A stretch of 30,101 nucleotides of DNA from Gp7-AA10 sp035636095 (GTDB taxonomy: Bacteria > Acidobacteriota > Thermoanaerobaculia > Gp7-AA8): contig DASPZU010000049.1 of assembly GCA_035636095.1 (NCBI GenBank), forward strand, positions 1-30,101, in the 5' to 3' direction. This document shows, in pieces, positions 1 to 10,923 of the stretch. The translations under genes and the position numbers were made by a program. The notes under the pieces are model-generated. The model was given only the letters and a program-made list of their open reading frames with translations, had not been told where the DNA came from and ran no database searches. The stretch's first letter is position 1. The number at the start of each line of letters is the position of its first letter.

Positions 1-1895
<1,895 letters not shown>

Positions 1896-1896
1896 T

Positions 1897-1960
1897 TGGC
1901 ATGTTAGGACGTTAGGATGTTGGGCGGGTTGGACATCCCAACTGCCCAACGTCCCAACCC
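1897..1960. repeat. Octamer-based inverted repeat downstream of lon
   Basis: Four tandem octamer-like units (ATGTTAGG, ACGTTAGG, ATGTTGGG, CGGGTTGG; 1901-1932) are followed after ACAT by three inverted units built on CCCAAC (1937-1960). A hairpin can form with GTTGGGC (1919-1925) pairing to GCCCAAC (1944-1950), and GTTGG (1928-1932) pairing to CCAAC (1938-1942). No T-run follows, so it does not look like a standard intrinsic terminator. The architecture recalls the heptamer elements after mlaF, mlaD and the cysteine dioxygenase gene. Confidence 0.7.
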
Positions 1961-1963
1961 GAT

Positions 1964-2045
1964 TTGACAAGTGCCGTCCGCATCAGCAGAATCACTAGCG
2001 ATACCTGCAAAACTTCAGTAGCGCCTCTGCTTCGCTTGCCGAAGC
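1964..2045 (+). promoter_or_regulatory. Candidate sigma-70 promoter and 5'-leader hairpin of engB-rho
   Basis: A perfect -35 hexamer TTGACA (1964-1969) is followed after exactly 17 bases by CAGAAT (1987-1992), a 4/6 match to the -10 consensus. A start near 1999 would give a leader of about 57 nt. The leader contains a hairpin, GCTTCG (2029-2034) pairing to CGAAGC (2040-2045), ending 10 bases before the TTG start, where a Shine-Dalgarno sequence would be expected. I see no good Shine-Dalgarno there. The promoter is inferred from sequence alone. Confidence 0.5.
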
Positions 2046-2055
2046 GTGAAATCAA

Positions 2056-2633
2056 TTGGAAATCCGATCAGTCGAGTTTTTCAGGGCGGCGTATCAGGCC
2101 GCTGATTTTCCAACCGATCAACGACCGCAATTCGCAATGGTAGGACGCTCCAACGTCGGAAAGTCGAGCCTGATCAACGCCGTCCTCAAACGGAAAGCAG
2201 TCGCACGCGTGAGTCAGACACCCGGTAAGACACAAGCCATTCACTTTTATCTGGTCAACGAAAAGTTTCACATCGTTGACCTGCCCGGCTACGGCTACGC
2301 CAAAGTTCCGAAACCGACCATGGCGTCCTGGCGTCAACTGGTGAATGCCTACCTCCAGGAAGCGGACATGCTCCGCCTGATGTTTCTGCTCCTCGATGTG
2401 CGCCGCACTCCCAGCGAGCAGGACACGCTGATGCACGACTGGACGGTCGGTGCCGGCATCGACGAGCGCATCGTGCTGACGAAGTCCGACAAGCTTTCCA
2501 ACAGTGCACTCGCAAAAAACAAGACTTCCATCGCACGCGACCTGGGCGTCGATCCGACCGCCCTGATCCCGTGCTCGGTAGTGTCAAAAAAAGGAATTGA
2601 AGAAGTACGACGTGAAATCGTCACGAGGTTGAA

Positions 2634-2637
<4 letters not shown>
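2056..2637 (+). CDS. engB: Ribosome biogenesis GTPase EngB/YsxC
   Basis: EngB is a small TrmE-Era-EngA-like GTPase that assists assembly of the large ribosomal subunit. The 193-residue length fits the family. The motifs are G1 GRSNVGKS (residues 30-37), the switch region QTPGKTQ (54-60), G3 DLPGYGYAK (75-83), G4 TKSD (142-145, the usual EngB form of NKxD), and a G5-like serine segment near the C-terminus. The start is a TTG that directly precedes the conserved N-terminal strand; no ATG lies between it and the G1 motif in a better position. The gene overlaps rho by the 4-base ATGA junction, so the two are probably translationally coupled. Confidence 0.95.
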
Positions 2638-4147
<1,510 letters not shown>

Positions 4148-4151
<4 letters not shown>

Positions 4152-4498
4152 AGTACCGGCTTCTCGCGCGGCTTCGCATCCTCGACGACAACCAGACCAT
4201 CATCCTCGGTCCCGGCAAAGCCGATCTTCTGGAAGCGCTGGCGCGCAGCGGATCGATCCGCGACGCGGCCGCGGAGCTGGGCATGTCGTACATGCGAGCG
4301 TGGAGCCTCATCCGCATCATGAACGCGCGTTTCCGCGAGCCGCTGGTGGAGGCCGTCCGCGGAGGTTCGAAACGCGGCGGGGCGACGCTAACGCCCGCGG
4401 GCAAGGCGGTGCTGCGTCTCTACCGCCGCATGTCGAAACAGAGCGAGCGCGCGTCGGCATCCGACTTCCGTGAGCTCCGGCGCAAGCTGCGACCGTAA
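4148..4498 (+). CDS. ModE-like winged-helix regulator lacking the molybdate-binding domain
   Basis: This 116-residue protein matches the N-terminal DNA-binding half of ModE, the molybdate-responsive regulator. It has an HTH around SIRDAAAELGMSYMRAWSLI (about residues 36-55) and a wing with GGSKRGGATLTPAG (about 92-105), followed by a basic helix. Full ModE proteins (about 260 residues) carry two C-terminal Mop/TOBE domains that bind molybdate. None is present and the stop is clean, so this is a single-domain form. It starts with a GTG that overlaps the rho stop by 4 bases (GTGA). It lies just upstream of the porin-modABC genes, which suggests it controls them. How it would sense molybdate is not visible in the sequence. 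The family call is firm; the target is inferred. Confidence 0.85.
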
Positions 4499-4500
4499 AA

Positions 4501-4518
4501 GCGGTGCCAAGGCACCGC
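4501..4518. repeat. Perfect short hairpin after the modE-like gene
   Basis: GCGGTGC (4501-4507) and GCACCGC (4512-4518) form a 7-bp stem with a CAAG loop, 2 bases after the ModE-like stop codon. There is no T-tract. It may be a weak terminator or mRNA end, or a small repetitive element. Confidence 0.55.
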
Positions 4519-4525
4519 ACTCCAA

Positions 4526-4557
4526 AGGCCGATATACTTGACCGTAGATATCGGCCT
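4526..4557. promoter_or_regulatory. Candidate ModE-family operator upstream of the porin-modABC genes
   Basis: A perfect 10-bp inverted repeat, AGGCCGATAT (4526-4535) and ATATCGGCCT (4548-4557), is separated by 12 bases. ATAT-containing half sites facing each other resemble the general layout of known ModE operators. A -10-like TATACT (4533-4538) overlaps the left arm, which would suit repression, but no convincing -35 is seen. The site ends 16 bases before the porin start. The operator role is an inference from the palindrome plus the adjacent regulator gene. Confidence 0.5.
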
Positions 4558-4573
4558 GTGCTCTGCTTGAGGC

Positions 4574-5653
4574 GTGCGCCGGATCCTGATCCTTCTCGCT
4601 CTCGCTTCCTCCCTGCGCGCCGACACGATCGAAGACCGCCTCAAGAAGCTCGAGGACGAAGTCGTCGCGCTGAAAGCCGAGAACGAGCAGCTCCGCCGCG
4701 ACCTCGGCCTGGAGGTCGTGGCGCGGCAGGTGGATGTCAGGACGAACGGCGCCGCCGAGAACATGCAGATCGGCGGCCTGATCCAGGTGCAGGGTGAAAC
4801 CGGAGATCGCGGCGACTCGCGATTCAGCAGCTCGAACTCCCGCCTCTTTCTCCGGCGTGCGCGCGTGAACATCGGCGGCCGTTTTGTCGAAGAGTTCAAC
4901 TTCCGCGCCGAGCTCGAGCTGGCCGGCAGTCTCGCCGACACCTCCGGCCTTCGCGCGCAGCTCACCGATGCGTATTTGAATTGGAATCGATTCGACTCCG
5001 CCAACATCCGGCTCGGCCAGTTCAAGACGCCATTCGGGTTCGAGCAGCTGGCTCCTGATCCGCGCCAGTACACCATTGAACGATCGCAGGTCAGCGACCG
5101 CCTGACGCCGGGACGTCAGATCGGAGCGCAGGTCGGCGGGCAATGGTGGGTCGACCGGATCAACTACGCGATCGGAATGTTCAATGGCAACGGAACGAAT
5201 TCCAACTTCAACGACAACGATCGCTTCATGACCGCCGGCCGTTTCTCGATCGTTCCGTTCAGCGGACGCCTGCGCGACACTACCGCACGCTGGTCGGTCG
5301 GCGCGGACGCATTCCGGACTGTCGATGCAAACGCGACGTTCACCGGGCGGCGCAGAGCGTTCGGAATCGACAGCCAGATCGAGATCGGTCGCCTCGAGCT
5401 GTGGGGCGAATCGCTGCGAGAGAATTTTGATCCGCGCGGCGGCGTGGCCACCCGTTCCAGCGGCCGCTATGGCCAGGCGGCGTATTACGTTGTGCCGGAC
5501 AAGCTGCAAGTGGTCGGGCGCTACGAGACGCTCGATTCGAATCGCGAGTCGACGCTGGGCATGAACTACTACTTCAAGCAACATGATGTGAAACTGCAGC
5601 TCGATTTCATGCACGCCCCGAACGATCAGAAAAAATTCCTGGCGCGGCTGTAG
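4574..5653 (+). CDS. Outer-membrane anion porin, OprP/OprO-like, in the mod operon
   Basis: This 359-residue protein is a predicted outer-membrane beta-barrel of the phosphate-selective porin O/P type. A short signal peptide (residues 1-16, ending SSLRA) is followed by a coiled coil starting at DTIEDRL (about 17-46). The barrel region then has the family's RRARVNIGGRF and ELELAG strands, the LGQFKTPFG segment, and alternating aromatic and charged strands to the end. The start is GTG; an in-frame stop 4 bases upstream excludes a longer protein, and the Shine-Dalgarno is poor. It sits 11 bases before modA, downstream of the candidate ModE operator. I infer that it admits molybdate or similar oxyanions to the periplasm. 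The fold assignment is good; the substrate comes from context only. Confidence 0.8.
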   Translation: MRRILILLALASSLRADTIEDRLKKLEDEVVALKAENEQLRRDLGLEVVARQVDVRTNGAAENMQIGGLIQVQGETGDRGDSRFSSSNSRLFLRRARVNIGGRFVEEFNFRAELELAGSLADTSGLRAQLTDAYLNWNRFDSANIRLGQFKTPFGFEQLAPDPRQYTIERSQVSDRLTPGRQIGAQVGGQWWVDRINYAIGMFNGNGTNSNFNDNDRFMTAGRFSIVPFSGRLRDTTARWSVGADAFRTVDANATFTGRRRAFGIDSQIEIGRLELWGESLRENFDPRGGVATRSSGRYGQAAYYVVPDKLQVVGRYETLDSNRESTLGMNYYFKQHDVKLQLDFMHAPNDQKKFLARL

Positions 5654-5664
5654 ACGGCATTCTG

Positions 5665-6375
5665 ATGGGCGCCGCTTTTTTCCTCGCCGCAATCCTGCAC
5701 GTGTCGGCTGCCGCCAGCCTCACCGACGCGCTGCGTGAAATCGGCGGCAATTATCAAAAGCAAACCGGCGACACGGTGCTGTTCAATCTGGGCGCGTCGA
5801 GCCTTCTGGCGCGGCAGATCATGGAGGGGGCGCCGGCCGACGTCTTCATCTCCGCTGACGAGCTCAGAATGGATCAGCTCCAGCAGCGCGGCTTCATCGT
5901 CAACAGAAGCCGGCGCAGCATCCTGTCGAACACGCTGGTGATCGTGGTTCCCAGCGACAGTCCGTTGAAGATCAAGTCGGCAAAAGATCTCGCCGATCCG
6001 GCCATTCGCAATGTCGCGGTCGCGGAGCCACAGACTGTGCCGGCCGGAATTTATGCCAAGGAGTACCTCCGCAAGCTGAGGGTCTGGGACCGCATCACTT
6101 ACAAGATCATCCCGACCGACAACGTCCGTTCGGCGCTGGCGGCTGTCGAATCGGGCAACGTTGAAGCCGGAATCGTATACAAGACCGACGCTCTGATCTC
6201 GCCGTCAGTGAAGGTCGCGTTTGAAGTGCCGGTTGCCGAGGGGCCGAAGATTTCGTATCCCGCTGCGGTGGTCGCGGATTCACGCGACAAGGCGGCCGCG
6301 CAGCGATTCCTCGACTACCTGCAGCGCCCATCTGCCCGCGAAACGTTCAAGAAATTTGGTTTTCTTTTGCCGTGA
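5665..6375 (+). CDS. modA: Molybdate ABC transporter periplasmic binding protein
   Basis: ModA binds molybdate or tungstate in the periplasm and delivers it to ModBC. The 236 residues include the family hallmarks AAASLTDAL (about 15-23), GASSLLARQI with oxyanion-contacting serines, GAPADVFISAD, and AGIVYKTDA with the conserved tyrosine. The signal sequence is odd: the n-region is only Met-Gly with no Lys/Arg before the hydrophobic stretch AAFFLAAILHV. No ATG, GTG or TTG lies upstream in frame before a stop, so export may be inefficient or may use a rarer start codon. The stop overlaps the modB start (GTGA). Function is confident from sequence and neighbours. Confidence 0.93.
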   Translation: MGAAFFLAAILHVSAAASLTDALREIGGNYQKQTGDTVLFNLGASSLLARQIMEGAPADVFISADELRMDQLQQRGFIVNRSRRSILSNTLVIVVPSDSPLKIKSAKDLADPAIRNVAVAEPQTVPAGIYAKEYLRKLRVWDRITYKIIPTDNVRSALAAVESGNVEAGIVYKTDALISPSVKVAFEVPVAEGPKISYPAAVVADSRDKAAAQRFLDYLQRPSARETFKKFGFLLP

Positions 6376-7034
6376 TCGAGACGTCGGACAGCGCCATCGT
6401 TCTGTTCACGCTGCAGTCCGCGCTGATCAGCACCGCCATCGTCGTTCCGATCGGACTTGCGATCTCGTGGGCGCTGGCGCGGCTGGAGTGGCCCGGCAAA
6501 TCGATCGTCGAGACGATGGTGGCGCTGCCGTTGGTGATGCCACCTGTCGCGACAGGGTTGATCCTGCTGAAATTGTTTGGGAGAAGAGGACCCTTCGATG
6601 GCTTTTTCGACATCGTCTTCACCTGGCGCGCGGTCGTGATCGCGATGATCGTGATGTCGATGCCGCTCTTTGTGCGATCCGCGCGCGTCGCCCTCGAGGA
6701 GGTCAACGTCCGCTACGAGCACGTCGCGCGCACCCTGGGAGCCTCCGAGCCCCGCGTCTTCTTCGCCATCACGCTGCCGCTGGCCTTGCGCGGCATCGTG
6801 GCCGGAACCGTGCTGGCGCTGGTGCGCGCGATCGGCGAATTCGGCGCGACCATCGTTGTAGCCGGTAACATTCCCGGACGCACGACCACGATCTCGCTGG
6901 CGATTTTCAATCGCATTGAGCTTGGAAAGGATGCCGAGGCCTACAGGCTGCTGGTGGTTTCGGTGATCATTGCCTTCGCGGCCTTGTGGATCAACGAAGC
7001 AGTCGTACGCCGGCGACCCCATGCTCGCGCTTGA
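6372..7034 (+). CDS. modB: Molybdate ABC transporter permease
   Basis: ModB forms the inner-membrane channel of the molybdate ABC importer. The 220 residues contain about five hydrophobic helices. The EAA loop that contacts ModC is visible at EHVARTLGASEPRVFF (about residues 116-131). AIGEFGATIVVAG and GRTTTISLAIFN are conserved ModB segments. The start is a GTG overlapping the modA stop by 4 bases. The end overlaps modC by 14 bases if modC starts at its best ATG. These overlaps indicate tight translational coupling in modABC. Confidence 0.95.
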   Translation: MIETSDSAIVLFTLQSALISTAIVVPIGLAISWALARLEWPGKSIVETMVALPLVMPPVATGLILLKLFGRRGPFDGFFDIVFTWRAVVIAMIVMSMPLFVRSARVALEEVNVRYEHVARTLGASEPRVFFAITLPLALRGIVAGTVLALVRAIGEFGATIVVAGNIPGRTTTISLAIFNRIELGKDAEAYRLLVVSVIIAFAALWINEAVVRRRPHARA

Positions 7035-7635
7035 TCACGTCCGGTTGCCGCTCGCGCATTTCGAGCTCGACGTCACGTTCGAAACGAAGACGCCTGCCAC
7101 CGGAATCTTTGGACCATCCGGCTCCGGCAAGACCACGATTCTCGAGCTGATCGCGGGCATTCGACAGCCGCGAGGCGGCCGCATCGTGATCGATGACGTC
7201 GTCGTCAACGAAGTTCCGGCACGCAAGCGGGCGGTCGGATACGTGCCCCAGGGCGAATCGCTCTTTCCGCACATGACGGTCGAGCGAAACATTCGATTCG
7301 GTGTCCGCGACCATCAAGCCGAGACCTTCATTCAGCGCGTCGTGGAAGTGCTCGAAATCGCGCCGCTGATGCGTCGCGGCGTGGGCGCGCTGTCAGGCGG
7401 CGAGGCCAAGCGCGTCGCTCTCGCACGCGCCCTGGTCACATCGCCGCGGCTTCTTCTCCTAGACGAGCCTCTGGCGGGCCTCGATCGCCCGCTGCATGCC
7501 CGGGTGATCGAGTTTCTGATCCGCGTGCGCGACGAGCTCAGTGTGCCCATGCTGTACGTCTCCCATGACCCGGCTGAGCTGCAACAGGCGGTTTTCGAGA
7601 CCATTGTGATCGAGCGCGGTACTGTCGTTCGCTAG
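7021..7635 (+). CDS. modC: Molybdate ABC transporter ATP-binding protein, short form
   Basis: ModC powers the importer. Motifs are Walker A GPSGSGKT (about residues 31-38), Q-loop VPQG, signature ALSGGEAKRVALARAL, Walker B LLLLDEP, D-loop AGLD and switch His in YVSHDP. I chose the ATG at 7021 because the protein then begins MLALDHVRL, the usual first strand of ABC ATPases; a longer frame upstream lies inside modB. The 204-residue length is far below the usual 350 or so, because the C-terminal TOBE/Mop molybdate-binding domain is missing. The neighbouring ModE-like regulator also lacks its Mop domains. Confidence 0.93.
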   Translation: MLALDHVRLPLAHFELDVTFETKTPATGIFGPSGSGKTTILELIAGIRQPRGGRIVIDDVVVNEVPARKRAVGYVPQGESLFPHMTVERNIRFGVRDHQAETFIQRVVEVLEIAPLMRRGVGALSGGEAKRVALARALVTSPRLLLLDEPLAGLDRPLHARVIEFLIRVRDELSVPMLYVSHDPAELQQAVFETIVIERGTVVR

Positions 7636-7678
7636 GCATTCGCGCGACAATTGAGTTGTTCTAGTTGCCTGAGCTCGG

Positions 7679-10108
7679 ATGGCAAAGCGATCCCGCATCA
7701 AAGACTTCCTGTGGCGCCACTCGGCCGGCATCGCCTTCACGGTGATGGTGGTCTTCGTCGCGGTGATCGGATACGTGGGCTACACCTACGCCGTCATCAC
7801 AAAGAAGTTCGAGTCCAGCCGGCGTTGGGATCTTCCCAGCCGCATTTACTCCGACGCCACGCCCATCGTTCCGGGCGTGAATTATCCTCGCGCGCTTCTC
7901 GAGCCGAAGCTCAATCACGTCGGCTATCACGAAGTTCGGATGCGCGTTTCCAATCCGGGCGAATACCGATACGTTGGCGGCGATCTCGAGATCTACCTTC
8001 AAAATTTCGAGTATCCCGACATCGAGTTCCGCGCCTTGCCGGTCATCATCGATTTCGACGGCCCGACCGTGCGCTCGGTCAAGCGCCTCGACGACGGCGT
8101 CACCCTGCGCGGCATTCGCATCGAGCCGGAGCTCATCACGTCGATCTACAACAACGAGATGGAGGACCGCGTCCCGGTCTCGCTGAGCTCCGTTCCGAAG
8201 TCGGTTGCCGACGCCATCATCGCCACCGAAGACAAGAACTTCTACCACCACGAAGGAATCTCGATCCGCGGAACAGTCGGCGCGCTGATCACCGATATAC
8301 GGCAAAAAGCGCTGACGCACGGCGGTTCGACGCTCACCCAGCAGCTGGTGAAGAATCTCTTCCTCAATCCTGAGCGCACCTGGCGCCGCAAGGGCACCGA
8401 GGCGCTGATGGCGATCCTGCTCGAGCTGCGCTATCGCAAGAACGAAATCCTCGAGGCCTACCTCAACGAGATCTATCTCGGCCAGAACGGTGCCGTGCAG
8501 ATCGCGGGCGTGGAGCAGGCGTCGCAGGTCTACTTCGGCAAACACGTCACGTATTTGACGTTGCCGGAAGCGGCGACTCTGGCCGGGATGATCAAGTCGC
8601 CCAACGTGCTGTCGCCGTTGAAATATCCCGATCGGGCAAAGTCGCGGCGCGATCTCGTGCTGAAGCTCATGCTCGATCAGGGAAGGATCGAGCAGGCCGA
8701 ATATGAGAGGGCAGTGGCGTCTCCGCTGACGACAGCACGATTCCCGAAAACGTCGCGCAGCGCGCCCTTCTTCGTCGATCTCGTGCTCAAGCAATTGCGC
8801 GAGACGTATCCCGAGACGCAGCTCAAGACCGAAGGTCTGCGGATTTTCACGACGCTCGACACGATCATGCAACGCTCCGCCGAGCAGGCGCTGGAGAGCG
8901 GGATCGTCGATCTCGACAAACGCTATCCCTATCTGAGGAAATCGCCGACGCCGCTCGAGGGCGTGATCCTCACCATTCAGCCTGGAACGGGATACGTGAA
9001 GGCGCTGGTGGGCGGAAGGAATTACTCGAAGACGCAATTCAATCGCGCCATCCAGGCCCGCCGTCAGCCCGGCTCGCTGTTCAAGCCGTTCGTTTACGTC
9101 ACCGCCATGGATCCCGCTCGTGGCCAGCAGGCGCTGAGCGCCGCCACGGTTCTCGATGATTCGCCGATCACCGTGCGCACCGGCAATGCCGTGTGGCAGC
9201 CGCAGAACTACGATCTCCGCTTTCACGGACACGTCAGCGTTCGCGAGGCGCTGGCGCACTCCTACAACATTCCTGCGGTTCGCGCGGCCATCGACGCCGG
9301 CGTCGGAAACGTGATCAAGGAAGCGTCGGCGATCGGAATCGAGAGCCGACTGGAGCCATATCCGTCAGTGTCTCTCGGCGCATTCGAGGTCACGCCGCTC
9401 GAAATCGCCTACGCCTACTCCGCCTTCGCCAATCTCGGCGTGAAAGCCGAGCCGATCTCGATCCTGGCCGTTTCGACGCGCCAGGGAAAACTTCTCGAAA
9501 GCCGCGAAGTGAAAATGAAGCGCGTCGCCCCCGCCAGCGTCTGTTACGTGATGGATGACATCCTCCAGGACGTGTTCAGCTACGGCACCGCCGCGCGCGC
9601 GCGCTCGCTGGGATTTGAGCGCAAGTTCGCCGGCAAGACCGGGACCACCAGCAACTATCGCGACGCCTGGTTCATCGGCTACTCGCCCCGGATTCTGAGC
9701 CTGGTGTGGATCGGGTTCGATGACGGACACAGCGTGCGGCTCGCCGGCGGCGATGCCTGCGTGCCGATCTGGACCACGCACATGAATCGCATCGTCGGAA
9801 TGGTCCCGGACGTCGACTGGAAACGTCCCGATGATGTGATTTCTCGCGAAATCGATCCCGAATCAGGCTTCCTTGCGACGCCCTATTGCCCGCAAACGCA
9901 CGGCGAGATCTTCGTGGCCGGCACTGAGCCGACGCAGCTCTGTCCGCTTCACGCCGGCAGCGGCGAGCCGAGTCCGTTGTGGCGCGACAACGACAATTTC
10001 CCGGGCGAGCAGCCTTCCACGACGCCGGGTCAGCGGCGCGATGACAAAAAAGAGCGCGATAAGGGAATCCGGCGGCTGCTCCGCATCCTTTTCGGGAACG
10101 GACAATGA
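7679..10108 (+). CDS. Bifunctional peptidoglycan synthase, class A PBP (PBP1b-like)
   Basis: This 809-residue protein polymerises and cross-links peptidoglycan at the outer face of the inner membrane. One transmembrane helix (about residues 17-40) precedes a UB2H-like segment of the PBP1b type (about 60-150). The GT51 glycosyltransferase follows, with catalytic Glu184 in ATEDKNFYHHEG and GGSTLTQQLVKNLF. The transpeptidase domain has the active-site Ser466 in SLFK, the SYN motif in HSYNIPAV, and KTGTTSN. The C-terminal tail is basic (KKERDKGIRRLLRILFG), resembling E. coli PBP1b. It starts 43 bases after modC. Its stop overlaps mlaE (ATGA), so synthase and lipid transporter are likely made from one mRNA. 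mrcB would be the nearest name, but orthology is not established. Confidence 0.93.
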   Translation: MAKRSRIKDFLWRHSAGIAFTVMVVFVAVIGYVGYTYAVITKKFESSRRWDLPSRIYSDATPIVPGVNYPRALLEPKLNHVGYHEVRMRVSNPGEYRYVGGDLEIYLQNFEYPDIEFRALPVIIDFDGPTVRSVKRLDDGVTLRGIRIEPELITSIYNNEMEDRVPVSLSSVPKSVADAIIATEDKNFYHHEGISIRGTVGALITDIRQKALTHGGSTLTQQLVKNLFLNPERTWRRKGTEALMAILLELRYRKNEILEAYLNEIYLGQNGAVQIAGVEQASQVYFGKHVTYLTLPEAATLAGMIKSPNVLSPLKYPDRAKSRRDLVLKLMLDQGRIEQAEYERAVASPLTTARFPKTSRSAPFFVDLVLKQLRETYPETQLKTEGLRIFTTLDTIMQRSAEQALESGIVDLDKRYPYLRKSPTPLEGVILTIQPGTGYVKALVGGRNYSKTQFNRAIQARRQPGSLFKPFVYVTAMDPARGQQALSAATVLDDSPITVRTGNAVWQPQNYDLRFHGHVSVREALAHSYNIPAVRAAIDAGVGNVIKEASAIGIESRLEPYPSVSLGAFEVTPLEIAYAYSAFANLGVKAEPISILAVSTRQGKLLESREVKMKRVAPASVCYVMDDILQDVFSYGTAARARSLGFERKFAGKTGTTSNYRDAWFIGYSPRILSLVWIGFDDGHSVRLAGGDACVPIWTTHMNRIVGMVPDVDWKRPDDVISREIDPESGFLATPYCPQTHGEIFVAGTEPTQLCPLHAGSGEPSPLWRDNDNFPGEQPSTTPGQRRDDKKERDKGIRRLLRILFGNGQ

Positions 10109-10923
10109 GCACCATTGCCGAGACCCCCGTTGAAGTCCCGTCGATTCCGAATCTTTTTCAGCGCGCCAAAGACCGCGGCGAGCGTGCCCTCCTCTATGCC
10201 GGCGGGATCACCGACCTCGGAATCCAGACCGTGCGCGAGATTCTTCGCGGATCGCTGGAAACCAATCTGCTGATCGCGCAATTCGAGCAGATCGGCGTTC
10301 GCTCGCTTTCCATTGTCGCGATCACGTCCCTGTTCATCGGAATGGTCCTGGCGCTGCAGACCGCGTATTCGCTCGAGCAATTCGGCGTGAAGCTTTTCAT
10401 CGGCAAGGTCGTGTCGCTTTCGCTGGTGCGCGAGCTCGCGCCGGTCATCATGTCGTTCATGGTGGGGGGGCGGGCCGGAGCGGGCATCGCCGCCGAGCTC
10501 GGAACGATGAAAGTCACCGAGCAGATTGACGCCTTGCGCGCGCTTGCCACCAGTCCGGTCAGGAAACTCGTCGTCCCCAGGGTATTGGCGAGCACCATCA
10601 TGTTCCCGGTCCTGACCGTCGTCTCGAATGCAGTCGGCATCTTCGGTGGCTTGATCATCGCGGTCGCGAACCTTCACCTGACGGCGAACTTCTACATGCG
10701 CAGCGTGATCGATACTGTGAAATACAACGACCTGGCCTCGGGCATCGGCAAGACGGTGTTCTTCGGATTCGCCGTCGGCTTGATCTCCTGCTACAACGGC
10801 CTCCGCACCACCGGCGGCGCCGACGGCGTGGGCCGCGCCACGACCCAAACCGTCGTCATGGCCGCCATTACGGTTTTGATCATGGACTTTTTCCTCACCA
10901 AGCTGTTCCTGCTCGCTTTCTGA
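10105..10923 (+). CDS. mlaE: Mla-type lipid ABC transporter permease
   Basis: MlaE is the inner-membrane permease of the MCE-type transporter that moves phospholipids between inner and outer membrane. The 272 residues show the family's amphipathic N-terminus and about five hydrophobic helices. The conserved stretch VRELAPVIMSFMVGGRAGAG is followed by GTMKVTEQIDAL, the segment that docks the ATPase. The start overlaps the PBP stop (ATGA) and the stop overlaps mlaF by one base (TGATG). No mlaB or mlaC gene is seen in the window. Confidence 0.94.
   Translation: MSTIAETPVEVPSIPNLFQRAKDRGERALLYAGGITDLGIQTVREILRGSLETNLLIAQFEQIGVRSLSIVAITSLFIGMVLALQTAYSLEQFGVKLFIGKVVSLSLVRELAPVIMSFMVGGRAGAGIAAELGTMKVTEQIDALRALATSPVRKLVVPRVLASTIMFPVLTVVSNAVGIFGGLIIAVANLHLTANFYMRSVIDTVKYNDLASGIGKTVFFGFAVGLISCYNGLRTTGGADGVGRATTQTVVMAAITVLIMDFFLTKLFLLAF

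Noticed and set aside
4538..4566. TTGACC (4538) as -35 of a porin promoter
   Set aside because: No acceptable -10 box lies 16-18 bases downstream.
6970..7020. Upstream start for modC
   Set aside because: The added residues are encoded inside modB and do not resemble an ABC N-terminus; the ATG at 7021 gives the standard first strand.
7661..9259. 532-codon open frame on the minus strand opposite the PBP gene
   Set aside because: It is fully antisense to a protein with all class A PBP motifs. Long antisense frames are expected in GC-rich genes, and it shows no domain.
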